64,000 nt of DNA, from NCBI RefSeq assembly GCF_003999975.1, contig NZ_RJAC01000021.1, forward strand, positions 62,001 through 126,000. The letters are read 5' to 3'. The translations under genes and the position numbers were made by a program. Below are positions 32,774 through 41,144 of the stretch, piece after piece. Numbering within the stretch: the stretch's first letter is position 1; every line of letters starts with the position of its first letter. The notes beneath the pieces were generated by a model. That model saw only the letters and a list, made by a program, of their open reading frames with translations. It had not been told where the DNA came from and searched no databases. This DNA comes from Actinoplanes solisilvae. GTDB lineage: Bacteria; Actinomycetota; Actinomycetes; Mycobacteriales; Micromonosporaceae.

Positions 32774-34405
32774 TCAGAGCAGCCCTCGGGCCGCCGCTCG
32801 GCGGAGCTTGCCCGATGGTGTCTTCGGCAGGGAGCCGGGTGGCAGAATGCGGACGACGGACGGGCGGGCGTCGATCTCGGCGACCACGCGGGCCGTGACC
32901 TCGCGTGCTATCTGCTTGGCGGCCGCCTCGTCGGTCGCCTGGCGCGACTCGGCCAGCACGGCGAACGACTCGCGGGCGACGCCGTCACCGGCCAGCAGGC
33001 GTACGGCGGCCACGTTGCCATCGCGGACGCCGGGCACCGAACCGGCCGCCCGCTCGATGTCGGTTGGATAGATGTTGCGCCCGGCCATGATGATGACGTC
33101 TTTGCGGCGGCCGCAGACGACGACCTGACCGTCGGCCAGATAGCCCTCGTCGCCGATGTCGAGCCAGCCGTCGGCGTCGCGGGCCGGCTCGTAGCCGTCG
33201 GGCGTGACGTAGCCGTCGGTCACCGACTCGCCGCGGAGCTGCAGGCGGCCCACCTCGCGGTCGCCCAGCGGTTTGCCGTCGTCGTCGACGACCCGCACCT
33301 CGACGCTGGGGAAGGGCCGGCCCAACATGGGGATCTCGCGCACCGCTCCGCCGCCGTCGGCGGGGGTCGCGCGGTTTTCCCGCTCGAGCGCGGCCGCGTC
33401 GACCCGGTCGAGCATCATCGGCTCGCTCACCGCGGAGAGCGAGATGGCCAGGGTGCTCTCGGCGGCGCCGTAGCAGCAGTTGACCGCGGCCGGGTCGAAG
33501 CCGAAGCGCTGCGCCGCGGTCACGAAGGCGCGCATCGTCGCCGGGTCGATCGGCTCGGCGCCGTTGCAGGCGACCCGCAGCGCCGACAGGTCGAGGGTGC
33601 CCGGCTCGACGCGGGCGAGCTGGCGGGTGAGCACGGCCCAGGCGAAGTTGGGCGCGGTCGTGATCGTGCCGCCGTAGCGGCTGAGCAGCTCGGCCCAGAG
33701 CAGGGGGCGGCCCAGGAAATCGGCCGGGGTGACGCTGACCAGTTCGAGGCCGCTGAGCATGGGCAGGGCCAGGCAGCCGATCATGCCCATGTCGTGGAAC
33801 ATCGGCAGCCAGGAGACCATCACGCCGTCTTCGCCGCAGCTCAGATGTTCGCTGGAGTCGCGCAGGTTGGCGTAGAGATTGCGGTGGGTGATGCGCACGG
33901 CCTTGGGGTCGGCCGTGGAACCGCTGGTGAGCTGGAGCAGGGCCGGACTGTCCTCGTCGACGTCGACCGGGTCGACATCGGGCCCGCTGGTCAGGGCGGC
34001 CAGGTCGTAGTGCTTGATGCCGTAGGCGTCGAGGATCGGGGTCATCGGCTCGAACGGGGCGCCGACCACGACCGACTGCGCCTCGATCATCCGCAGGACG
34101 CGCAGCGTGTCGTCGCGCCAGACCTCGAGATCGGTGCGCGGGGTGGGCTGGTGCAGCATCGTCATGCTGCCGCCGGCCAGCCAGACGCCCTGGGCGACAG
34201 GGGCGATCTCGGCCGGCATTCCGGCCAGCACCGCCACCGCCCCGCCCGGGCGCAGACCGCCGGCCACGAGCGCGCCCGCTATGCGGCGGGCCTGGGCGTG
34301 CAGATCGGTCCACGAGCGACGGACGGCCGCCCCGGGCTCACCGGTCACCATGCCGGTGCGGGCCCGGGCGGCAGTTGCCATCACACCTTCGACGAAGCGG
34401 CTCAC
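32774..34405 (-). CDS. fatty acyl-AMP ligase/acyl-CoA ligase (FadD32-like)
   Basis: A 543-residue adenylate-forming enzyme that activates a fatty acid as acyl-AMP. Motifs are LLQLTSGSTADPKAVRITH (A3 P-loop), WLPMFHDMGM, CYGAAESTLA (A5), DIGDEGYLADGQVVVCGR (A7/A8), GRNIYPTDIE and KTPSGKLRR (A10 lysine). RNIYPTDIE and HDMGM favour the FAAL/FadD32 branch, which loads polyketide synthases or acyl-carrier proteins rather than CoA. No PKS, ACP or thioesterase is adjacent, so its partner is elsewhere. GTG start at 34405 has GGGAGG at correct spacing; an upstream ATG at 34435 is less likely. Confidence 0.87.
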   Translation of the reverse strand: MSRFVEGVMATAARARTGMVTGEPGAAVRRSWTDLHAQARRIAGALVAGGLRPGGAVAVLAGMPAEIAPVAQGVWLAGGSMTMLHQPTPRTDLEVWRDDTLRVLRMIEAQSVVVGAPFEPMTPILDAYGIKHYDLAALTSGPDVDPVDVDEDSPALLQLTSGSTADPKAVRITHRNLYANLRDSSEHLSCGEDGVMVSWLPMFHDMGMIGCLALPMLSGLELVSVTPADFLGRPLLWAELLSRYGGTITTAPNFAWAVLTRQLARVEPGTLDLSALRVACNGAEPIDPATMRAFVTAAQRFGFDPAAVNCCYGAAESTLAISLSAVSEPMMLDRVDAAALERENRATPADGGGAVREIPMLGRPFPSVEVRVVDDDGKPLGDREVGRLQLRGESVTDGYVTPDGYEPARDADGWLDIGDEGYLADGQVVVCGRRKDVIIMAGRNIYPTDIERAAGSVPGVRDGNVAAVRLLAGDGVARESFAVLAESRQATDEAAAKQIAREVTARVVAEIDARPSVVRILPPGSLPKTPSGKLRRAAARGLL

Positions 34406-34467
34406 ACAACCTCCCTTGGTGGGGACGGCCCTCACGCTACGCGGAAGCGCCCAAGATCGCGGGAGCC

Positions 34468-34509
34468 TGTGGACGAGCGAATCAGTCCTCGGGGTAGGCC
34501 TGTGGATAA
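34468..34509 (-). other. two DnaA-box-like sites 33 bp apart
   Basis: TTATCCACA (34501-34509, exact consensus) and TCGTCCACA (34468-34476, one mismatch), both on the minus strand, one at the end of the SDR gene and one in the 76-bp gap before the ligase gene. May be chance or part of a wider pattern (see findings). Confidence 0.35.
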
Positions 34510-35339
34510 GGCTCGGCGAAGTCGGCGGAGCGGCTAACGTTCGCCCATGCTTCCGTCTCGGCCATCTGCTTCCGCGAGTAATCCTGCGCCATCTCCGTCG
34601 CGTTCACCCCGATCGGCAGGTGCGTCGGCACGTTCCGGCGCTTCACCACGTTCACCAGAATCTCGCCGGCCCGCGCCGGGTCGCCCGCCGCCAGCACCGT
34701 CCGGCTCAGCCCTTCGACGAAGGCTCCCACGGTCGGGGCATAGTCCGCGGGCACGTCATGGAAGCCCATGGACGCTCCCGCCCAGTCGGTGTCGAAGCCG
34801 CTCGGCTCGACCACCAGGGTGCGGATTCCCAGCGGCGCGGTCTCGGTCGCCAGCACCCGGGTGAAGCCGTCGACGGCGAACTTGGCCGCCTGGTAAGAGC
34901 CGAGCCCCGGCGTGCCGCCGACCCGCCCGCCGATCGACGAGAACTGCACGATCGTGCCCGCCCCCTGCGCCTTGAGGACCGGCAGCACGGCCTGCGTCAC
35001 GTTGTAGACGCCCCAGAAGTTGGTGTCGAACTGGCGGCGGAAGTCGTCCTCGCTGGTGGTCTCGATCGGCCCGATGTTGGCGTAGCCGGCGTTGTTGACC
35101 ACCACGTCGATGCGCCCGAAACGCTCGTCGCCCTGGGCGACGGCCGCGTCGGCGGCGGCCCGGTCCGTCACGTCGAGGGCGACCGGCAAGACCCTTTCGC
35201 CGTACGTGTCGACGAGCTCGGCCAGGTCGGCGGGCTTACGAGCGGTGGCGATGACCTGATCGCCCGCTTCGAGGGCGGCGCGGGTGAGGGCGGCGCCGAA
35301 GCCCCGGGAGGAACCGGTGATGAACCATGTCTGTGTCAT
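34482..35339 (-). CDS. short-chain dehydrogenase/reductase
   Basis: A 285-residue classical SDR. The cofactor motif is TGSSRGFG, then VVVNNAG, the catalytic Ser region FSSIGGRVGGTPGLGS and YQAAK (Tyr and Lys of the catalytic pair). ATARKPADL after strand 2 suggests NADP preference. The substrate is unknown. It is divergent from a TetR gene, with a palindromic operator between, so it is probably induced by the ligand of that regulator. Confidence 0.9.
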   Translation of the reverse strand: MTQTWFITGSSRGFGAALTRAALEAGDQVIATARKPADLAELVDTYGERVLPVALDVTDRAAADAAVAQGDERFGRIDVVVNNAGYANIGPIETTSEDDFRRQFDTNFWGVYNVTQAVLPVLKAQGAGTIVQFSSIGGRVGGTPGLGSYQAAKFAVDGFTRVLATETAPLGIRTLVVEPSGFDTDWAGASMGFHDVPADYAPTVGAFVEGLSRTVLAAGDPARAGEILVNVVKRRNVPTHLPIGVNATEMAQDYSRKQMAETEAWANVSRSADFAEPYPQAYPED

Positions 35340-35356
35340 GGCTCTAGTGAAACTCG

Positions 35357-35375
35357 GTTGCGTTAATAGCGCAAC
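35357..35375. promoter_or_regulatory. operator of the divergent SDR/TetR pair
   Basis: GTTGCGTTAATAGCGCAAC is an 19-bp palindrome symmetric at 16 of 18 outer positions, 17 bases upstream of the SDR start and 21 bases upstream of tetR. It is well placed for TetR to repress both genes. Confidence 0.7.
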
Positions 35376-35384
35376 GGTGTTGTG

Positions 35385-35390
35385 TAAGAT
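35385..35390 (+). promoter_or_regulatory. probable -10 box of tetR
   Basis: TAAGAT ends 6 bases before the GTG start at 35397, suggesting a leaderless or very short-leader transcript, although GGGGG between them could also act as a ribosome-binding site. Confidence 0.45.
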
Positions 35391-35396
35391 GGGGGT

Positions 35397-36044
35397 GTGA
35401 CGTCGACGACCCCTCAGCGCGCCCGCAGTGCGGAAGCCAAACACCATCGCGAACGCGCGATCCTCGAGGCTGCGCGCACCCTGGCTGCTACTCGCAGTGT
35501 CCGGGAGGTAACCCTGACGGACGTGGCGGCCGAGGTCGGCCTGCACAAGTCGGCGATGCTGCGCTACTTCGAGACCCGCGAGCAGATCTTTCTGGCGCTG
35601 ACCGCCGAGGGCTGGCGGGACTGGTCGGCCGACGTGCGCGCGTCGTGGCGGAGTGCTGCGCCCGAGGTCGTGCTGGCCCGGTCGCTGGCCTCGCGGCCGC
35701 TCTTCTGCGACCTGCTGGCCCAGGCGCCGCTCAACCTCGAACGCAACGTGTCCCTCGACGCGGTCCGCGACTACAAGCGCACGGCGCTCGCCGCGGTCGG
35801 GGCCGTCGTCGGCGACCTTCGCGAGGCGTTCGGCCTGGAGGAGGAGCAGGCCTATGACGTGGTGGCGACCGCGACGAGCATGGCCGGTGCCCTGTGGCAG
35901 ATGGCCGCCCCGGGGACCCGGCTGCGCGAGCTGTACGAGAGCGAGCCCGAGCTGTCGCACGCGATCGTCGACGTCGAGCCGCGCCTGACCCGGGTCCTCG
36001 GCGCGCTGATCGCCGGCTTCCGCTCGCAGGCCGCCGCTCGATAA
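35397..36044 (+). CDS. TetR-family regulator
   Basis: A 215-residue TetR repressor. The N-terminal helix-turn-helix is ILEAARTLAATRSVREVTLTDVAAEVGLHKSAMLRYFETREQIFLALT (residues 21-68 region). The C-terminal helical domain (LARSLASRPLFCDLLAQAPLNLERNVSLDAVRDYK) matches the subgroup whose genes sit next to SDR enzymes and respond to small hydrophobic ligands. GTG start at 35397. The stop lies inside the first unit of a 27-bp tandem repeat. Confidence 0.92.
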   Translation: MTSTTPQRARSAEAKHHRERAILEAARTLAATRSVREVTLTDVAAEVGLHKSAMLRYFETREQIFLALTAEGWRDWSADVRASWRSAAPEVVLARSLASRPLFCDLLAQAPLNLERNVSLDAVRDYKRTALAAVGAVVGDLREAFGLEEEQAYDVVATATSMAGALWQMAAPGTRLRELYESEPELSHAIVDVEPRLTRVLGALIAGFRSQAAAR

Positions 36045-36127
36045 GCCGGCTCGCAGGCCGCCGCCGGGTAAGCCGGCTCGCAGGCCACCGCCCGATAAGC
36101 CGGCTCGCAGGCCACCGCCCGATAAGC
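36020..36127 (+). repeat. four 27-bp tandem repeats carrying the tetR stop codon
   Basis: Four head-to-tail copies (36020-36046, 36047-36073, 36074-36100, 36101-36127), consensus GGCTCGCAGGCCACCGCC followed by CGATAAGCC. The first copy is the genuine end of tetR (codons for S-Q-A-A-A-R then TAA). The unit is nine codons long, so every later copy keeps the tetR frame and contains a TAA. The last two copies are identical; the first two differ by a few bases. Confidence 0.9.
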
Positions 36128-36172
36128 CCGCTCAACGAACCGGCTTGGCCGGGCGCTTCCGTCGAGCCGGGG

Positions 36173-36544
36173 TCAGACCTCCAGCTGCTTCTCGATCAGC
36201 CTCAGCCGGTGTCGCGCCATCGCCAGGTTGGCGCGGTCCCGGTTCAGGGCCAGGTAGAGGAAGAGTCCGGCGCCGTCGGCGGCGGTTATCGGGCGGATCA
36301 GGTGGTATTGCGAGTCCAGGGTCACGAGGATGTCCTCGACCGGTTCGCGCAGACCGAGCATGTCCAGGGTACGTAGCTTCGCGCGCAGCACTTCCGTGTT
36401 GGCCGCGGCCGCTACCGAGATGTCGAAACCGAAACCTCCCCCGGCCGTGCCGAGCGACATGCCGCTCGTCCAGTCCACGACCGCCACCGCAATCGCCCCG
36501 TCGACCTGCAACGCGTCCTTGAGTGCCACGTCCATGTCGGCCAT
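36173..36544 (-). CDS. Roadblock/LC7-like small protein
   Basis: A 123-residue soluble protein. VDGAIAVAVVDWTSGMSLGTAGG near the N-terminus, a middle region AAAANTEVLRAKLRTLDMLGL and a strand pair ILVTLDSQYHLIRPI match the Roadblock/LC7 fold used by MglB-like GTPase regulators. No Ras-like GTPase is adjacent, so it may be an orphan regulator or a structural relative. ATG at 36544 lies 11 bases from a GAAGGAG site. It is divergent from the ArsR gene. Confidence 0.65.
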   Translation of the reverse strand: MADMDVALKDALQVDGAIAVAVVDWTSGMSLGTAGGGFGFDISVAAAANTEVLRAKLRTLDMLGLREPVEDILVTLDSQYHLIRPITAADGAGLFLYLALNRDRANLAMARHRLRLIEKQLEV

Positions 36545-36758
36545 AACGCCGTGTGCTCCTTCCGTGGGGTCAGCGCCCGTTCGGAGGGATGCCGGAACGG
36601 GCGCTGGAACGAGCATGGGCCGCAACGGTGATCGTCGATCGGACAGGGGGTGCGTCGTCGGGACGTACCCGGGATCGAAGATTTTGCTGTTGTGGGATGC
36701 GAGTTGACGACTTCTGCAATTCGGGAGGCGGTCAGTTCGGAATTTGGGGAGACGTCGA
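36545..36758. other. divergent intergenic region
   Basis: 214 bases between the Roadblock-like gene and the ArsR gene. It must contain both promoters. A TTGACG (36703-36708) resembles a -35 box, but no partner is obvious. Confidence 0.3.
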
Positions 36759-37091
36759 ATGTCGGTGCCGCTCTATCAGGCGAAGGCGGAGATGTTCCGG
36801 ATGCTCAGCCATCCGGTGCGTATCCGCGTGCTCGAACTGCTGCAGGCGGGCCCGCGCCCGGTCCGCGACCTGCTCGCCGAGATCGACGTGGAGCCGTCGA
36901 ACCTGTCGCAGCAGCTGGCGGTGCTGCGGCGTACGGGCGTGGTGGTCTCTTTCCGGGACGGCCCGCTGGTCATGTACGCCTTGAGTACGCCCGACGTCGC
37001 CGACCTGCTGGCCGCCGGCCGCCGCATCCTGGGCGCCGTCCTGGCCGACCGCGACGGCCTCCTCGCCGAGTTGAACCAGGAGCGCCGTTAA
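36759..37091 (+). CDS. ArsR-family winged-helix regulator
   Basis: A 110-residue ArsR/SmtB protein: AEMFRMLSHPVRIRVLELLQAGPRPVRDLLAEIDVEPSNLSQQLAVLRRTGVVVSFRDG is the complete winged helix-turn-helix. It has no cysteines, so a metal sensor is unlikely; it may sense redox or protein partners. ATG at 36759 (MSVPLYQ) has GGGGAG seven bases upstream. It may regulate the divergent Roadblock-like gene or the following SDR. Confidence 0.88.
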   Translation: MSVPLYQAKAEMFRMLSHPVRIRVLELLQAGPRPVRDLLAEIDVEPSNLSQQLAVLRRTGVVVSFRDGPLVMYALSTPDVADLLAAGRRILGAVLADRDGLLAELNQERR

Positions 37092-37147
37092 CGGCCCGGG
37101 TGGGGAACACGTCGATCAACGGGATCCGGGCGGGGGCCGGCATTCGA

Positions 37148-37153
37148 TAGGGT
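37148..37153 (+). promoter_or_regulatory. probable -10 box, leaderless SDR mRNA
   Basis: TAGGGT ends 6 bases before the ATG at 37160, and no ribosome-binding site is present. Confidence 0.4.
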
Positions 37154-37159
37154 GCTGCG

Positions 37160-37963
37160 ATGCATCGCACCGCGTTGGTCACCGGGGCGTCGTCGGGCAT
37201 CGGGCTGGCCACGGCGGCCGCGCTCGTCGCGCGCGGCTTCCGTGTTCTCGGCACGAGCCGTCATCCTGACTCGCTGGAGACGCACCAGCGTGCCGACGGC
37301 GTCGAATACCTGCCGCTCGACCTCACCGACCCGGCGTCGATCGAGGCGCTGGCGGCAACCGCCGGGCCCGTCGACGTGCTGGTGAACAACGCGGGCGAGA
37401 GCCAGAGCGGCCCGTTCGAGGAGCTGCCCGTCGAAGCGTTGCACCGCATCTTCGAGATCAACGTGCTGGGACCCGTACGGCTGACGCAGTTGATTCTGCC
37501 GGGAATGCGGGAGCGAGGGTACGGGCGTGTCGTCATGGTGGGGTCGATGCTCGCGTCGTTCCCGCTGTCGTATCGATCGTCCTACGTGGCGACGAAGGCG
37601 GCGATCAAGGGCTTCGCCAACGGCGCCAGGCACGAGTTCTCCCCGTACGGGGTGTGGCTGACCACGGTCGAGCCGGGCTCGATCAGCACCGGCCTCAGCG
37701 CCCGCCGCACCAGCTACATCGGGCCCGATTCGCCGCATCGCCGCGACTACGAGACGATGCTCGCCGCGCTCAACCGCAACGAGGCCGCCGGGGTCTCGGC
37801 CGAGCGGGTGGCGGCGACCATCGTCGGCGCGATCGAGGCGAGCAGACCCCGCCAGCGGTACGCCGTGGGCAGCAACGCGTCGCTGGTGTTCCCGGCCCGC
37901 CGGGTACTGCCCGTCTGGCTGGCCGAGAAGCTGACCCACCGCCGGCACGACCTGACGCGCTGA
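37160..37963 (+). CDS. short-chain dehydrogenase/reductase
   Basis: A 267-residue classical SDR with TGASSGIG, LDLTDPASIEAL, VLVNNAGESQSG, MVGSMLASFPLSYRSS and YVATK. The form of the C-terminal part (RYAVGSNASLVFPARRVLP) is like oxidoreductases acting on lipids or steroids. Substrate unknown. It converges on the decayed GGDEF/EAL pseudogene. Confidence 0.9.
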   Translation: MHRTALVTGASSGIGLATAAALVARGFRVLGTSRHPDSLETHQRADGVEYLPLDLTDPASIEALAATAGPVDVLVNNAGESQSGPFEELPVEALHRIFEINVLGPVRLTQLILPGMRERGYGRVVMVGSMLASFPLSYRSSYVATKAAIKGFANGARHEFSPYGVWLTTVEPGSISTGLSARRTSYIGPDSPHRRDYETMLAALNRNEAAGVSAERVAATIVGAIEASRPRQRYAVGSNASLVFPARRVLPVWLAEKLTHRRHDLTR

Positions 37964-37965
37964 CC

Positions 37966-38879
37966 CCGACTCGAACGGGTGCGGCACCGGTTTGCCGAAT
38001 TTGTAGCCCTGCCCGTAGTGATAGCCGAGCTCGCGCAGGTATTGCGCCTGTTCGGCGGTCTCGACCCCCTCGGCGACCGCGCGCAGCCCCAGGCCCTCGC
38101 TGACGTGGATCAGCGCGTCCACGATGACGGCGCGCCGACACGTTCACGCTCACGTAACGCGGGGCCTCCGCGCCCAGCTCGCGGCGCCAGGTCGCAAGCT
38201 GGCGGCAGGCCGTCCGCATGACCCATTCGCCGAGCTCGACGATGTGCCCGTTGCCCTCGGCCACCGGGATGAACGCGACCGGCGTCACGAAGCCGCGCAC
38301 GGGGTGCACCCACCGGATCAGAGCCTCGACCGCGACCGTACGACCGTCGCGCAGCTCGACGATCGGCTGATAGACCAGGAAGAAGTCGCCGTCCTCGAGG
38401 CTGTGGCGCAGGTCGGCGCCGAGCCGCTCGTCGGCCTCGGCCCGCTCGTCCAGCGCCGGGGTGTAGACGACCAGCGTTCGCCTCGCCCGGGCGGGTGTCG
38501 CGCACCAGGACGCCGAACTCGTCGGCGCCCATCCGCGCGACCAGGTCGCCCTCGCGCACACTGTCGCGCAGCAGTTCGGCCACGGCGACCAGGGCCTGAT
38601 CGCCGACGGCGCGCCCCAGCCGGTCGTTGATGTGCTTGAAACCGGCCAGGTCGAGGATCACGACCTGGCACGCGCTGCGCTCGACGGTAGATCGACGTGT
38701 CGGTGAGGACGGGCTCGAGCACGAGCGTAGATAGACGATGCCGACGCCGACCGCGATGATCGCCGAGTCGATGAGGGTGCCGGCACCAACACCTGCCACA
38801 GGCCCATCGGCAGGAACGGGAAGGCGGCGGCCGACGTGCAGCCACCGGCGAGCCAGACGGCCCACCAGCGCTCGGACAA
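37966..38879 (-). pseudogene. decayed membrane GGDEF-EAL cyclic-di-GMP protein
   Basis: The minus strand encodes recognisable pieces of one protein in shifting frames. In order: a membrane N-terminus (MSERWWAVWLAGG, about 38879-38790), then AGTLIDSAIIAVGVGIVYL in another frame, LVLEPVLTDTSIY in a third, a GGDEF domain (VVILDLAGFKHINDRLG and ARMGADEFGVLVRD, about 38685-38500), an EAL first half (FFLVYQPIVELRDGRTVAVEAL to VSVNVSARR, about 38490-38140) and the EAL end (LGLRAVAEGVETAEQAQYLRELG). At least five frame changes occur. Roughly 100 codons of the EAL core and about 25 of the GGDEF start are deleted, and no stop codon remains at the end. Confidence 0.88.
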
Positions 38880-38945
38880 CGTTCTCGGCGCGTCTGTCCT
38901 TCGGCCGCGCGCCCCCGAACTTGAGTCGTCGCGCTCGATTGGCCG

Positions 38946-41144
38946 TCACTCGTTGCGGGCCACCTCCGGGCCGGTGATCTGGCGCAGCAACGGGAGCGTC
39001 AGGCTGATCGCGGCCAGGGACGCGGCGATGCCGGCCAGCACGACCACGTAGAACGCCGGCCCGGGCGGGTGCAGGTCGAGCTGCATCTGGGCCCGCAGGA
39101 ACAGGTGGGCCGACAGCAGGCCCGCGCCCAGCGCCACCACCGCGGCGGCCAGCAGGGGAGTCACGCTCTCCAGGGCCACCACGCGACGCAACGTGCGCAG
39201 CGGGACGCCGGTCAAGCGGAGCAGGCTGAAGGGGCGTTTGCGTTCGCTCAGGCCGCCGGCCACGCCCACGGCCAGGCTGCAACCGGCGATGGCCAGGCTG
39301 GTCAGCACCACCACGTCGGCCAGGCGTTGCCAGCCCTGGAAGACGCGGGTTGTCTCGGCGTTCCACTCGGCTTCGGTGAACGGGGCGTACATCATCGGGT
39401 GGGCCGCGCCCAGCGTGGTGCGGGCTTGTTCCAGCGCCGCCGTCGAGCCGTCGGTGTAGGTGACTATCGAGTCGGTTCGCAGCGTCGTCAGGCGAGCGGG
39501 GGAGACGTCGGCGGTGGGCCAGACGCCGTCCCAGTTTCCGGGGCCCCGTACGCCGCTGTAGACCCACGCGACCTCGGCGTCCGGGGCGCATCGGCCGCTG
39601 GTGCGCATCGGGGCGAGGTCGGCGCACGCCACGAGGGAGGACGGCCAGCCCCAGTCGCCCAGCGGCGTCTGCGGGACGGGGATGTCGTCGGTGGGATGGC
39701 GGGTGACGACGACAGCCCGTACGCCCGGTTGGGTCTTCAACGCGGCCGGAACCGGATCGCCGGCCGGGGCGGTCTGCTCGTCGCGGAAGATGGTGTGCAG
39801 CAGCGACCTGTCGATGGCGCTCGGGGCCGCGCGATCGGCGGTCAGGGTGCCCATGATGCCGACCGCGACCGTGGTGACGAACAACGCGATCACCAGGCCG
39901 CTGACCGAGCGGAAACCGGCCCGCGGGTTGCCGGCCAGACGGCGCGCGGCGATCAGCGAGGCGGTGCCGCCGGCGCGACGGGCGGCGACGCGGCCGACCG
40001 CCATCGTCAGCCACGGGCCGGCCACGACCAGGCCGATCATCACCACGAAGATGCCGGACAGGTAGGCGAGGATCTGCCCGTCGGTCGTCTGCGGGCGGCG
40101 GCCGACGAAGTACGCCAGTTCGCCGAGCCCGGCCAGCAACGGCAGCAGCCGCCACACGCGCGGCGGACGCGCCACGGCCCGGCGGGCGATGCCCAGCGGC
40201 GAGACCCGTACGCGGCGCAGCGACACGAGCGCCGCCACGGCCGCCAGCAGGGGAACGCCGAGCGCGACGCCGATCACCAGGGACGAGCTCAGCGCCAGGT
40301 CGGCGGGGAACATCGGCGCGCCGGTGAACGGCACGGCGGCCAGCGAGTCCCGGAACGCGAGGAAGAGCCCGAAGCCCACCGCCGTACCGACCACCGCGGA
40401 AACGGTCGCCTCGACCGCGGCGACCACCGAGATCTGCCGGGGTGTCGCGCCGACCAGCCGCATCGCGGCGAAGCGCTGCTCGCGGCGGGAGGCGGCCAGC
40501 CGCGTGGTGGTGCCGACCAGGATGATCAGCGGGAAGATGAGGGCCGCCGCGACCACGCCGAGGATCAGTTGCAACCCGGACGTCGGGATGCCCGACCAGC
40601 AGCCGCCGGGGCAACTGGTCGGCGCGACGGTCGCGATCGTGCCGACCCGCACCACCCCTGGACGCTGGGACAGAACGTCGGGCGCATAGCCGACGACCGC
40701 CACCAACGACGCCGGGGAGGGCAGAGCGTCGTCGCCGATCGTGCCGGCGAGACGGCCGGGGAAACGGTCGCCCAGCTCGGCCGGCGGCGTGGCGGCGATC
40801 AACCGGGCCAGCTCGGGGGAGGCGAAGTATTCGCCGGGCCCGGGCAGCCGCGGCAGTCCGGGCGGCACGGGCGAGCGCGGACCGGTGGCGGCCAGGTCGA
40901 CGCGGCCGATCGACTGGGTGCCGAAGCCGTCCACGCGGAGCTGCCACCACAGCGGATCGGGGCCCTCGGCCGTGCGCGAGTTGGCCCAGCCGTAGCGGTC
41001 GTTCTGGCTCGACACACCGCCCAGCCCGGCGAGCGCGGCGACCAGCATGCCGACGCCGAGCGCCATCGCGACCGAGATGACGATCAGCCGTACGGCCGCC
41101 TCCCGGCCTCCGGCGAGGGTGAGGCGCAGCCCGAAGCGGATCAT
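38946..41144 (-). CDS. FtsX-family ABC transporter permease
   Basis: A 732-residue inner-membrane protein with an N-terminal helix (LIVISVAMALGVGMLVAALAGLGG), a large extracellular region, a first FtsX domain with four helices (FPLIILVGTTTRLAASRREQRFAAMRLVGATPRQISVVAAVEA) and a second copy near the C-terminus (SLAIAGCSLAVGVAGGLSERKRPFSLLRLTGVPLRTLRRVVALES). The two domains are characteristic of permeases that move lipids, peptides or antibiotics or act in signalling. The ATG overlaps the ATPase stop by 4 bp. Operon order is padR-like gene, ATPase, permease. Confidence 0.92.
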   Translation of the reverse strand: MIRFGLRLTLAGGREAAVRLIVISVAMALGVGMLVAALAGLGGVSSQNDRYGWANSRTAEGPDPLWWQLRVDGFGTQSIGRVDLAATGPRSPVPPGLPRLPGPGEYFASPELARLIAATPPAELGDRFPGRLAGTIGDDALPSPASLVAVVGYAPDVLSQRPGVVRVGTIATVAPTSCPGGCWSGIPTSGLQLILGVVAAALIFPLIILVGTTTRLAASRREQRFAAMRLVGATPRQISVVAAVEATVSAVVGTAVGFGLFLAFRDSLAAVPFTGAPMFPADLALSSSLVIGVALGVPLLAAVAALVSLRRVRVSPLGIARRAVARPPRVWRLLPLLAGLGELAYFVGRRPQTTDGQILAYLSGIFVVMIGLVVAGPWLTMAVGRVAARRAGGTASLIAARRLAGNPRAGFRSVSGLVIALFVTTVAVGIMGTLTADRAAPSAIDRSLLHTIFRDEQTAPAGDPVPAALKTQPGVRAVVVTRHPTDDIPVPQTPLGDWGWPSSLVACADLAPMRTSGRCAPDAEVAWVYSGVRGPGNWDGVWPTADVSPARLTTLRTDSIVTYTDGSTAALEQARTTLGAAHPMMYAPFTEAEWNAETTRVFQGWQRLADVVVLTSLAIAGCSLAVGVAGGLSERKRPFSLLRLTGVPLRTLRRVVALESVTPLLAAAVVALGAGLLSAHLFLRAQMQLDLHPPGPAFYVVVLAGIAASLAAISLTLPLLRQITGPEVARNE

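Noticed and set aside
36020..36127. Possible CRISPR array
   Set aside because: The four units are contiguous with no spacers, and the first is the end of a gene.
38110..40950. 946-codon minus-strand frame opposite the FtsX permease
   Set aside because: The permease frame has clear membrane domains; the long frame is an Arg/Pro-rich shadow whose end only happens to contain part of the GGDEF remnant.
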